Below are positions 23,701 through 36,560 of a stretch of DNA of 64,000 nucleotides, piece after piece; the first letter of the stretch is position 1; the number at the start of each line of letters is the position of its first letter. Location: contig NW_017802379.1 in NCBI RefSeq assembly GCF_001625305.1, positions 5,259,979 through 5,323,978 of the forward strand. Reading direction: 5' to 3'. The translations under genes and the position numbers were made by a program. Source of the DNA: Branchiostoma belcheri (lineage: Eukaryota > Chordata > Leptocardii > Amphioxiformes > Branchiostomatidae). The notes below the pieces were generated by a model, which saw only the letters and a program-made list of their open reading frames with translations, was not told the origin of the DNA and did not search any database.

Positions 23701-26700
23701 CTAAACAGGTAATCCATTCGTATGATTCAGTATTCTTATCATACGAAAGTTGTTTGTTTCTGAGCAATGAAGAAAATGTGATAAATCAGTAGGATAGCAA
23801 AAAAAATGAGTCAGATAAATGATGTTCAGGATTGAAAAACTGAATAAAAGGAAGGGTCACACTTCATGAACATGAAATATGTAATTTTCACTGCCCTCCT
23901 TTGGGATCGGCTGACCTTTTTTCTCCCAAAGCCTGGTGATTTTTCAGGCCTACTGTAGGTATGATATGAATCCCTCTGTAATATTCAAGTACTTAAATGT
24001 TATCCCCGGATAAAATTGGACGGCACACCCCAATGTGTATCATCTCACCGCCTAAAGTTCAGCGAACTAGTAGGCATTCAGGTCAGCAGTTGCTGTCAGT
24101 GATTGTAGGATTGTAGGATATTTGCCAGTAGTCTCCACATTTTATATCACAAGTACATGTAGATAGTCCTATGTGTTTAGTTTCTGAGAAAAGTCTTTTA
24201 GCCCTTGTTTAAGTTGTTACCCAACCGAAAACACCAGGCGAACAGCAGCCATTGTGTTCGCTATATTCTGACATATCACCCAAGTTCTGATCATCCAAAT
24301 CGCCCTAACCCCCTGGGTTAGGTGGACAGGTCTCCTTAGATAAGGAGAAAATACAATTTTTGATATGCATTATGGGTCCTCTGAGCCAGAGAAGTAGATA
24401 AGGCAGGCTGAGTGTTGTTTTTGACCAGATGGGTGACCTTACACCTGAAGGGCATTAATCATCTGTCTGTGGCTCCCAGCATCTGATAAGGTAGCTGACA
24501 TTTTGACATTCTCTTTGGATTCCCAAGGCTGTGCACATCAACAGCTTAGATAAGGAAATGAAAAGACTTGGAAAGGGCCAGGCTGGATCAGTTGGGCTGG
24601 ACAGCGCTGTAAATCTGCAGTAGGCTGGGTGGGTAGAGCACATTTATAGTGATCTGGTGATACAAGGAGAGGTAACTGCAGTGTCATCCGGTAGTGTTGT
24701 TTCACTGGGACCGTGCAAGACATCAACGGTAGGTGTACATGCACATGTATATTGCATGCGTTAGATTTGTCATTACACATATCTTGAATTCATTATTCTT
24801 TTGGCTGAGACCTTTACTCTGTTCATCACAATATGACGGTACCAAATGAGAGCAAACAGTTGAAACATACAGTGTCCGTCTTGAGGTTCTTAATTTTAAG
24901 GTAAAGTACATGTAGGTTTTCTTCAACTGTGGTAATAATGTTAGGTAATCAAGCTGGGCTTTAGAGTCAAATTTTGCTTGCCATGTAGTACCAATTTTTC
25001 ATCTTGGGTTTGTAACAATGAAGTTTAAAAGCATTCTACCTGACCTGAGAAGGTAGAGCTGATGATTTATCAAAGCAGTAACTGCACCATAAAATAGACA
25101 GCACTTTTTCTGTAACATCGAGTTTACAGAAGAAGTTATTACTTCGGGCGCACATTAATGCACACTGAGGGAATCCCCTGTATTCCTCATAATCTTCCTA
25201 GACCATTGAATGTTATCAAAATTTCACCACAGCTGAAATATCGAAAATGAGATTTCGGCAGATCCATCAAGCGCAGGGCAAAGGACAGTGAGCAGTGGCT
25301 CAAGATGCTCATTTCGCCATGATAGGCAGATGAGATGTTGGACCCAGTGGGTAATAAAAGATAATGTAGAATCGCAGTGTGGTAAATGTGTGGATTGCTG
25401 GAGGGCAGGTGTGATGCCTTTGTACAGGGGTGAGGTGGAGGTCAGGATTCTCTGATGCTTGAAGTACAGCTTCAACAAACTGGAAAACTCGCCAAGGAGA
25501 ATGATCTCTTTAAGAAATTTGGTCATAGTGTGAAATGGGTACAGAATATTTTTTTGATTTACCTGTTTTTATTTTGTCATGATCTTGGGTCAATAAATCT
25601 ATATTATGGTATAACAAGGAGAATACGTCACCATGAGAAATAGATACAAGATATTTTTGGATTCATCTTCTTTTATCATGATGACTTTTGGCTCTACATT
25701 TTGGTTTAAAATTTTAATGTTCAGTTCAGTCATTGCATCATTTTAAATTGTCCATGAAAAAATATAAAAGGATAAAAATGCATTTGTGGCAGAAAGTGAA
25801 CTTCAGTTTCTGTGAAAGCAAGCCGCTGATGCGAAAAATGAGATTGTTGGAGGGAGCAAAGATGAGAACTTCTCTATCTCCATGGGTGATAACTTTGCCA
25901 CAAAATTGCAAACATATCCAAATCCCCTCCCTGTAAACCCCGGTCTCACTTTATCATCCGTGGGCAAAGGTCAGTAGGAGATGGTTTGAGGAGTTGAAAG
26001 GTGGAGATAAACCCGGATATTGCAGTAGTCCTGATGGACAGGCTGAGACCTCTCTGTACTGAAGGGTTTTGACACATGTAAAGCTGGGTTCCACCTGATA
26101 AGAAACTGATTCCCCCTGGGGCCCATTTCCCTACTGCAGAGATAACCTGGTCCTGATGGGATCATGGGGCGGCTTCTTCCCAGGGTGAGAGATTTGACCC
26201 TTCCAAAGTTCCTGCAGATGAAACTTTTGAACAAATAGAGGATTGGCATGGCAGTGGAGCAGTCCATGAATGGTTTACAGTGTTTTAAACAGTATTTTAA
26301 GCATGTCCTGGTGGTGGCTGGAGCATATTTAATGATTTAATTAATGGACATTTTGATAACTTAATATTGTAATATATTCAGGAAAGATGGACTATAACAT
26401 AGATGGAAAGTCCAATCCAGATATATTTCAAGTACATGCAAAAATGAAACATTAACAAAATCACAATGTCATACACGTGTATCAACCGATTCAACATGGC
26501 CGCTTCACTCTCAAATCGCGACAAACAGTGATGTCTTTGCTAGATCAGCAAGCACGGTGCCAGACAGACAGTTTGTTTCTGTTCCAAATGGAGACGATGA
26601 TGGGTACTTGATTGGATGTGTCCCCTGAGCTGGCCTGGAACATCACAATCTACCTGTGGATGATGACTTTTGATTCAGATGACTGCACCTGATACTCTGG

Positions 26701-27470
26701 GACTCCGCCGTAAAGGCTCCATGGCCACCTACATTGTAGGTGCCCTAAAGTTAGCATGATGAAAGACACACCACTGCCCTGTGTCGTCCTGGGCTTTTGC
26801 CCGCTGATTAGATCAGCAAAAAGGCTCCGGCAGGTGGGCGTAGCAGGCCTCTGGTGCCCAAGAGAGTTTACCAAGTATTAAAAGAGTCACAAAGTCACTG
26901 TGTGGGCTACCTTATCATTGTCAATTGCTCCCATATGTCAACTCTTAGTGCTGAGGCGTCAGGGCAGATAAAAGTGAACTGCTCTCCTGTGCCTCTGTAC
27001 TGCTGATTTGATCAGTGCTAAGGACCTGATGGGAGGCCGTAAAGCAGTTGTCTCGCTCTGGAGAGGTTAGTATGGATTGGAAGAGGCATTAAGTACAAAG
27101 TGGTAAGTTTTTTACTGCTAAGTATTAGACTTGAAGGTTGTTAAATTTGGTGTATTTAAGAGAAGTCTGATGATTTAGATGATGAGATATGGGAGGATAC
27201 TTCACAGGGTGTGACAGGTGGCGAGAGAGGTTTAATTGTGACAGTGAGACGGCGGCAAGGATGCTCCTGGTGTGATATCTGCCCGGGTCATTGTTGAACT
27301 TGAAGTTGATTGATGGTACATGTACATTGCTGCCTTCTGCCCTTCAGGGGATAAAGTCATTACTCTTCAAAAGAACTCAAATGCTTTCAAAGTATCTGAA
27401 ATTGTTATATGATATCAACAGAAGATTTATTCTTCCTCTTTTTAATGTCTGAATTTGTGGGCTTTGTCTA
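23701..27470. other. Intronic stretch with a perfect short stem-loop
   Basis: CCTAACCC/GGGTTAGG with a 3-base spacer forms a perfect inverted repeat at 24304-24322. TACATGTA occurs at 24154, 24907 and 27317. A few CpGs cluster at 23990-24070. Otherwise nothing was seen. Confidence 0.4.
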
Positions 27471-27830
27471 GACGAATCAATGTCTTTCTTATTATTAATC
27501 TCAACATTGCAGAATAGTCGCAACGTTTCCCGAAGACGTAAAAGGCCACTCATTGAAAACTAACTGCATTTGTTAATGGTGTCGTTGGGATGTGTATGAT
27601 TATATCGCCTTGATTGTATTACATTTAGTGCCCTCGGCGGGACCCAGGATGTAATCTTCGTCCAGTAATTCTCTTTGTAAGTGTCCCAGTGATCCTGATG
27701 TCGAGAAGTCAGCAGATGAGATGACATCAGCCAGGGTTTGGTGACTACACCGGGTCACAGGGATCTGATTAGATCAGCTGAGAAGTTATGACAGGGAATG
27801 CCTGTAACAGGGTCTGACGTTTCCGAATAT
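27471..27830. promoter_or_regulatory. CpG-retaining candidate regulatory block
   Basis: Contains gtcgcaacgtttcccgaagacg, ccctcggcgggaccc and tgacgtttccgaat, in sharp contrast with flanks nearly free of CpG. No coding frame is suggested. Confidence 0.3.
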
Positions 27831-30800
27831 TTATGAGACATGCTGTAGTGAGTTCTTAGATAATAGCAGTTTGTTTGAAAAGATTCATATTTACCGCAAA
27901 AATATCTTGCATGAGAGGTAATATTAATATTAAAGTGTCAAGTTTTTAGTGACACGGTAAGTTTCTTTGTAGCTTGATATGATGTCAGTGTGAACATCAC
28001 TAATTTTACTCTGACAAGGGCTTACTTTAATGCCAACAGGGTGATGACATATCTGCCAGAAGGGCATTGTGGGTGAAGAAACATATCAGCATTACATGTA
28101 GTCATGAATGTGTTAATTATTCATGCAAGTGCTTGTACAGATGCCCAAGACCTATAGAAGGCACCTTTAAGTTACAACCCAAATATCAGCACCTTGGACA
28201 GATACCTTCCAGAACAGAAGTTATAAGAAACCCAATCAGAAATATACAATGTCCATGCAAACAGTTTCATTGGTGATATTCTTTGAACTACAGTGTTCAT
28301 TGTCAATCATTCAACTTTTGACCTTCAAACTGGGCACACTAGCTGGTCTTGGATACTCCATTGATGTTAATTCAGTATGCATGAAAATGCTTTCGAGGAA
28401 ACTTTTTGCTGAAGATCCTTCAATAAACTTTTATGTGACTGATATGGCTTGTAATGGCGACAACAGTTGGCTAGATGGTGATGATTACTTCAGTTCTGAT
28501 GTGGGTTTGGAGATCAGTCCTTTGTACAAAAGTATAACAATGGGACAATTTTACATCCCAGCAGGACTTTGCACCCATAGTAAAATAGGCAGGAGAAGGC
28601 AGATAGGCCTCCACAGAGACACAGTATAAAGTACAAGGATAATTACTTTTGTGCATAAAAGGTACAACTAAGAGCTTTTCTCAGCAAACGCACCAGGTAA
28701 CATCGTAAAAGCAGAATATTTAGGCCAAAAGGTCAGCATGCAAGCTTTCATGATTGTCTGTCGGGAAGAAAATCCCAGCTGTAACTGCCTGGAAATGTCA
28801 AAAGATTAAATAAAGGAAATAGGAATTGAGTATCGCTGCCCCAATGGAAAAAGGAGCAGACTTCTAATAATGATTACTTCTGTGCTGGGGAGCTACAAAT
28901 AAACCATTCAGTCCCTCTGCTGGGAGTAAGATGAGAAATGGTGTAATGGTATGGTCAGGAAGATAGGAAATAAAAACGCTTTAACCAAACTGGTTCCAGT
29001 GAGAGTAACCAAGAGAGAAGTGGTGATTACCTTGGTGTATTGGGGCATTCTTTTCAACTGTCTGAAGTACATTAAGTAGTTCAACTTCCAACCTGTCCTT
29101 GAGAAGTGTTGATATTGATAGTGTCATAGTTCCAGTACTTTTAGTACAAGTAGTAGTAAATTGTGACTATGCAATTTCTAAATCAGATACTAGTACATAT
29201 CAACAGCTTGTATGTTACAGCAAGGTATTCAGTTGCTTTTGACACATAATTATACAACAAGGTACAACATGTATTTAAAAGTGGCTATCTTAATTTTATG
29301 CATAACAATCAAGTTTTATGTACCTCTTAAAGTAAAAGCTGACGATACATCCCTAATTGTAATAAGGACTAGTTCTGCTGTTCCACATATCTCAATCCAC
29401 AAGGGGGGAAAAAACGTCCAATAACCATGGCCAAGTAATTAAAGATGGGCAGTGATAAGGGATGAGCTGGAGAGGGATTACCCGGAGCCTGGGAGAGGCA
29501 GGAGGGAGGAGGATGGAGAACTGATAAGATTCATCCATCAGCTTTAGGGCATCTAAGCTTGGGTGGCTTTCTGTAAGAGAGGATTTATTTTTTTAGATAA
29601 GATGGGCTAGTATTTCCTGTCTTTCAAAATGAGGATCCAGTAAATAACTCTAATTAGGAAAGTTGTATGTAGTTTACTGACTGATGATCAGGTCTTTGCA
29701 TAAATAAGCTTAGTCAGGAAAGAAAAATATGACATTTTTGTTCTGGAGATATTCATAAAGTTAATCAGGATTTCTGTGTGATTTGGGCAGTTAATGAGAA
29801 ACTATCCAAAGGTATCAGTCATTGCCATGCATCCTAAAGTTTGTCCATTATCAAGTTTTTTATAGCTTTTAGTATTTCATTTTCTCTGCACAGTTTCCTC
29901 AAATTTTCTGTCGTGTATACTTGGTGCAGAATGGCATCCAACAACACACGTACAATACACTGTTGATATAGATGGGTCACTTTGGTAATGAAACTTTCCC
30001 AGCGCTGGGCTATTGCCTGTGGCCTTAATCTGTATGAAGCTTGTAGGCAATGGCCTCTAGAGAATACTGCTGGCAGCTCTCCCTAATCTTTTCCAATCAT
30101 CTCTGCACTTTCATTTCTTTCCAGCAAATCCTGTTTAGCCAAGGAGAAGAGGCCAGGTCCCAACTGAGTCTGCAAAGGCCAGTAACACCCCTGAGCTCAC
30201 TTAATGTCAATAAAGTAGAAGCCCTGTTCCTAATAATCCACTGCTTGATGTGAAACTTGGGCAAGGCTCATGGAGGAAAGATTCTTGGAGGTCAGCTTAA
30301 TCTGCCGCAATCATATTGCTATGAACAGAATCTGATGTTGTGCAGTCCACTCTCGTATGCATATTTATGTATTGAAGTGTGTAATCCTTTCTTCTCATCT
30401 TAGCAATTATCTGGGTCTTACACAGCATCTTGGAAACAAAACTATGAAGGTGTGACTTTGCAATGGGCCCATGGCACTTGAGAATTCACTAGGTATGGAT
30501 CACCGTGATCTTGCTAGTACATTTTTCCAATTTCTCCGTTATTGGCAAGCACACTTGTAATGCAAGAGGAAGTGTATCAATCAAGATTGTCGATAGAAGA
30601 TAAGCATGGCTCGGCCTAACTACCCATTCAAGCCCACTGGCAGTGTAAAAATAGACAGGTGGTCCAACCCCTTTCCATTCAGGTGGACCCTCCAAGAAAG
30701 TTGCACCTGATTATGATCTGGGAGTTGTTAAAGGTTCTGCCTGAAACACTCTGTTGCCTTGGAAATCAGCCCAGAACTTATCCCGGTAAAAGTGAGTAAT

Positions 30801-33800
30801 TCTGCGGTGGTTGTGCAGTGGTAGGAGGTGTGAAATCTGATGGTTTGTAATCTGTGTCCATTATCTGGCTGCTCAGTACTGTAACCCTAAGATAAGACTT
30901 GATTGCTACTGGGGTTAGAGGGCTCTCGCCAGGAGAAGTAATCTGGATGGTGATCCTACTGGGGATTACCATGGCCATGGGGGGAATGCTGCAGAACATG
31001 GGCCAAATGGAAGGCGAGGGCCTTCCTGCAGTACCTGGGAATATCAACAGGCTGTCAGCATCAAACAGTTACACCAACACCAGGAGGGTGGAAAATTAGA
31101 ACTAATTGCAGAGTGGCTGTTTGATGAATATTTTAAGACACAATTATATAACGTAGATGACTAAAACCTTTGTGTGCATTTTGGAAGCTGAACTTGATGT
31201 TGAGCATATGGTCAGACAACCTTGATCTTCCAAACAACGTTGCTGCTAGTTTCCATATCATGCTGTGATCAATTCTAACTTGCATGCACAGTTGTTCTCT
31301 GATTTACTGCAGTGATGAGAATAAACCTGTCAAAGTGACAGATGCAGGACATTTAAAGCGTTGGCGGTGGTAAATCCACATAAGCCGGTATACGCTGTGT
31401 TTGGTGATTGTTAGTTTGAGTTATCAGTGCAAGTCTTCTTGGAGGGAAAGCTTTGATTGATAAAGGTAAGACACTGGAGTATTCCGTAGATGAGGCCAGA
31501 GCAATAAGAGCTTCAACTCTTTAAATCTGGTTTGCCTGGGAGGGACAGAGTGATGGATGGAGGGTGGTTTTGCGGTAGATGAATAGCAGAGATGTTCCTG
31601 GTCATCAGTCTCCCCACGATGGTATCTGTGCTTCCCTGGGGCTGGACTTGATGGATCGGTGAAGTTTGGAGCCTGATCTGGAACACCACAGCTATCGTAA
31701 GTGTCTGTATCGACAAAATCGGGAACAATAAATCGCCACACCTCCCGGGAAGTCCTCAGCTAAGTGGTAGAGGCTTAGTTCTCTATTCTCTGCGATCTTG
31801 TCTCAGGTCTCGAAAGAGCAGCAGTAAGACTTCTCCTGGGTATCCACTTTTACTGTCGTAGACTTTAAGTCCAGCACATTGCTATAAGGGTTATGCAATG
31901 TACATGACAACCCAAACTGGCTATCAAAACCACACAGACGTTGATGTTTAGTATCAGGTGTGACATGTCTGTGGCTGATGGGTTAAGTTATTTCAATGTT
32001 ACAGACAGAATACCAGTGCACAGAATGCATAATGTTTATCGTGAAGAACTCAAATACTCCCTTTTGTAGATACGGTGTACCTCTTCCCCTGCTTTATCAC
32101 ACCAGTTTATATCAAGATCTAGCATGACAATCTGTTTCCATCAGGAATCCCTGTTGAGATCTTCAGATGAAGTTACACTGATAGGAAGTTTAAACATTGT
32201 CAAAGTTTGGTAGACAGATAGGATACACTTGTAACGCATTGCGTGACAAGTACAGCATGACAGATCACTTGTGTTCTGATGCTGCTCATGAGTAAAATCC
32301 TGCCAAGCTTCCGTAGTCTCTGTCGTGATCAATCTGGATACAATATAAGACCTGAAGGTTTTCCTTAATGACTAGGGAAGGCTGAGGCTGCCTGGAGGAG
32401 TCATTTCCACTCTTAAAAGAAACTACTTTTGACTTTGTTGAAGCCCGATTTGTCTAATCACTACCAAGAGAAGCTGACAAGTGAGACATACGAAAGTGTA
32501 GGAAAGTAGCTATGACATAAATTCATAGGATTTTGGTTTTGAAATAAAAGGGGAACAGACTTTGAACAGTTTTTGTTAACTCTGAAGAGACTACATAATC
32601 TCTGGACTATCAAGCAACATTGTAACTTGTAGAATCGTTGGCATACCAGAGGTCTGGCAGTTTAGATTCTCTAATGCTTGAAGTTCCATGTGGGAGTTTA
32701 TGACAAATGACAGCCAGTTACCAAATTAACGGGGGACTGTCAGAGCCAAATGAGAGGATTAAGTCACTCCTTAAAGGATTTCACACTGCGCCTTGAAGAA
32801 CTGATGAGAAGTAGAAAGCAGCCACCCAAGTCTGCAGTATATCTTGATCTTAAAGATTTTCTTGTCTCCAAGGAGATACAAACTCGCTGTTTGGTCCAAT
32901 AAAGTATGCTATAGGGCTTATCAGGGGATAGAACATAATGTAATGGGGATCCCTGTGTCTAGACAGAATGGTGAGGTCAGGCAAGGTGAGTTATCATCCA
33001 ATTTGATAGATCTGTCAAGTTTTACCAACTATTCCAGGAACTGCCACATACCATTTTCTGAGTAATTTGTGCCAAGCTCTTTCTGTTGAGCTTGCAGGGA
33101 GCAATACCTCCCAAATGAGGAAATCTGGCTCTGTGATTTCTTTGGGGAATCCAGTGAAAAATGGCTGCAATTCATCTTTTCTGTTGCCTTGGAAGGCATG
33201 ACTGTATTGGTTCCCCCAGGCAACTAATACTGTTTAGCGCAACTTTATGAAATAATGAGAGTAAACTGCTTCCATCCGTTTTAAGCCTCCCCGAAGGTTG
33301 TGGAGGTAACTGCTTATCGTATGCTGCAATGCGAGTGATTTCTTTAGGGAGTTACTACTTGAGTGGTTCTCATTCTCTTGCCCCCCCCTCCCCCAAGGTG
33401 GTAAGCTAAGTTGATCAGGCAAGTGTATTGAGAGGTGATCTGTTACAGTCAGAGCAATGAGCTTCAGGTACCTGTTCAAGTGCAAACAGAATCTGCCATG
33501 GTGTATTGAGAATTGGGTGTCTTGGGGAATGCAGTAGCGTACTGGTGTACTAATACCTTCACTTTCTTGTGATGGTGCACTGCATGGCTCTAAATTGAAC
33601 CCTAGCGTCATGAGATTCCAACTTGACATTCTTGTAAACAAACTCTCCTTTTTTTTCAGTCATGGGATATTGCTGCCACTATAGAGTCAGACCATTTATC
33701 TCTTATAAGAAAAAAAGACATTTTTCCTGTGTTAATAATGCATAGATCTGACATTTTCTCGAGTCGCCATTCTTTGGTACACCGTTTGCAATCAACAGGC

Positions 33801-33843
33801 TTTGAAAGTTAGGTACAAATTTTGTGAAACTTTGTAAGAACTT

Positions 33844-33890
33844 CCTTCCTGGTAGGCTATGTACCTTCCTGGAAGGCTATGTACCTTGTA
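33844..33890 (+). repeat. Imperfect tandem duplication, period about 21 bp
   Basis: aggctatgtaccttcctgg and aggctatgtaccttgtacag follow each other directly, preceded by a partial ccttcctgg copy. This is local slippage. Confidence 0.6.
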
Positions 33891-35179
33891 CAGTACCTTG
33901 TTTCTACTGTTAGAAGGCGTTTCACGTACGTCTCCCCTTCGGCACATCGCTAACTTCTGTGAAGAGCCTGGACTCCTCCTTGGGGAGCCTGATGAGAAAT
34001 GAAGTACTATTTCCTGTATCAATACATTTTACACTAACTAGGTCCTTGAGGAAGCTGAATCATGGGAAGCAATATCCCACTATTAGTTTTACTCCTCCAC
34101 AGTTCTCCCAGTACAAACTCTCCTGATTTCTTCTGGGAATTGGTGAAGAATGGCCATCATTTGTCTTCCCCTTCCCCTGCTTCTGTTGCCCAAACCAGCT
34201 CTTGGAGTCGCTCAGCAATATCCACTTTAACCACCCGCCATAAAAAGTGTATCCAGTGATTAGGTTTAAAAAATCTCCATAAGGCCAAGGCCCCAATGCC
34301 AAGGGCAGTAAAGTACAGAATGGATTCATCTTTAAAAGTGATTTCCTGTGGGGTTTGCAGAATGGTGTTGTGTCTAGTTCAGACATGATAAAACGGGGTT
34401 CTATCTGTGTAATGTAAGACAGCGCAGTAGCAGAATTGTTTTGGACAGATGGGCGCATGTAGTTCAGGAAAATAATGAGGACAAGGATAAAGGAGCAAGG
34501 ATTTAGGCTGTCCCTTGACTACTTTAAAACATTTGAAGTCTTTTTCAATGTGTAATTTGTCATTGTTTCTGAATACTGAGTGTTGTTCCTATTTCCTGAA
34601 GAAAGGACAGTCTCCGCCATAACTCGTCTACGCTAGAAACTCAGGATGACAGACGAATAAAGTTGCTGGGCTAATGGAGAAAATTGTCGGCCTGAGCATG
34701 GAATGGTGGCCTGGGATTGCTAGTAGGGATCTCCATGATTTATGTGTGTAGTTTAGCATGGAGATGTTGATGTTGATTGCCACAGTGGAGAAGGGCCTTG
34801 AGACCTGATGATGAATGTTGGGTATTAAGTGAGAGGGGTTGTAAGGATTGGCCTGCACCCAAAAAGAGCCCAGTATTACTAATGGTACATTTGGGAGGCT
34901 CCAAAGGGATTGGATGGTAAGCCCAGGTAAGGGTATGCTTCCCTTGGTTGTGACAGAGGTACTGGGTAGGAATGGAAGTACAAAGAAAGGTCAGCCCAGA
35001 GTTCTGGGAAGTGGTCGCCCAGAATGTTTCAGAGCTTGCTCGCAGATGGCTGAGATGTCGGCAGGCAGACAGGGTTAGTAGATGTGACTGTTCAGGCAGG
35101 GATGTCTTTCACTGCTGTGAGACAAATGAATGGAGGGTGAGATGGGGCTTCAGACTCCTGGTTGTAATTGTAGTATTGT

Positions 35180-35207
35180 GTGTAATAGTGAGGGTGTAAT
35201 AGTGAGG
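35180..35207 (+). repeat. Perfect 14-bp tandem duplication
   Basis: gtgtaatagtgagg is present twice in direct succession without mismatch, so the duplication is young. Confidence 0.8.
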
Positions 35208-36019
35208 AAATAGAGAAACTTGTATACTGTTACACTTCTTAACATTTTCTTGTGTTACCTTCTTTGCCTTGGTGAGTTTTTTTTCACCTAAAGTGGCAAA
35301 TTACAAAGTAGATATAGACTTGAAAGTAAGATTTTCTGAATTCTGTAAGAAATGAGAAATGGAGGCCAGACAGTTATAGTATTTGCCAAATACAGGTACC
35401 CAGCATCTTCCCAATGGACATGAAATACATGTATGTAAGGGTCTATCTGCCATTGTCCTTACTTCATTTGCACAGTTTATGAATCCATTAAGAGAAAAAT
35501 AACAATCATCGACTCATGTAGAAAATAAAAATCACAACAGCTTTTGAACTGAAGAATTGATAAAGAAAACCTTTAGCAACCCTTTCTTGTACCACAGCAT
35601 GAAGAGCCATGCTTGATGTATGACTGCATTTTTTCAGCTTTATCGGACTTGAGATCTCCCTAAGAAAGATACATGGAATCATGTGATCTTTCCTGATAGC
35701 CAGGGGCCCTGTGCTTACATAATGGATATGGGAGTGCACCTTATCTGATGGGCTATCAGATGTAGTTATGTTGTAGGGGGTGATTGTGGGACTACAGGGA
35801 CTTTCCTAAAAGCCCAGTGCTCCAGGCAGCAGAAGCAGCCGATCAATCCTCAGATTCCTTCAAGATGAACACAAAGATCTTCTAATGAATCTTCCCAGTT
35901 CAAAGAAAGGAAATAAGACAGTTTTAGTCTGCACTTTTCCTTGTGGATAAAACATATTCCGGTCGATAATATTTGAACTGCAGCGGGGAGTAACTAGTTG
36001 AAGGCAAAGTGGCTTTTTT

Positions 36020-36560
36020 GCGCTGTGCTGCAGATTGTCTCAGGAAATCCTGTTGAAGTCGACTCATGTTGATGTAATCTCTCTGAGTGCTTACCAAGCC
36101 TCAAGGTTATGGGCAGAAATCCCAGTGATGTCTCTGGGATTAAATTCACTGCCATGGTGAAGCGCTTTCCTAAGGAATCCTGCGTGGGCTCGGTATAATG
36201 TCTCATCAGAAGGCAACACGTTTTTAAGCCACCTCCGCTGCGGTCTCACATCTCCAGCCAGCGCCCTGAGGCAGGGCTTGTCTGATTGATGCCCACAGAC
36301 CCCTGTGTTGATCGTTCTTCCCATTTGCTGCTGTTTCCTAATTCTTGCATGGATCTGCTGGAGCAGTCAGGGCAGGGGTCAAGCTGTTAGCGGGGATGAA
36401 ATGCACGTATTGATGACAGCGGTAATCCCTCTGCCACATCAGAGCTACCTGAGGATTCCAACTTTTGCGGTAGTGATCCTTCAGTTCAGCCCTGTGCACT
36501 CACAGCCTGCGGTTTCCAGGCCACACATCATGGCAAAAAGAAAGACATTCACTTGCAGTG
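36020..36560. promoter_or_regulatory. CpG-retaining candidate regulatory block
   Basis: CpGs are spread through the block (ctccgctgcggtctcac, ggctcggtataatg, gatgacagcggtaatccc). Short frames are open on both strands. The role is inferred from composition. Confidence 0.25.

Larger units (their letters stand above)
27831..36019. other. Long intronic stretch, mostly featureless
   Basis: About 8 kb of CpG-poor sequence with TACATGTA at 28093 and 35426 and two small tandem duplications (33844-33890 and 35180-35207). Many short frames exist but none has splice sites in phase with the host gene or a recognisable domain. Confidence 0.4.
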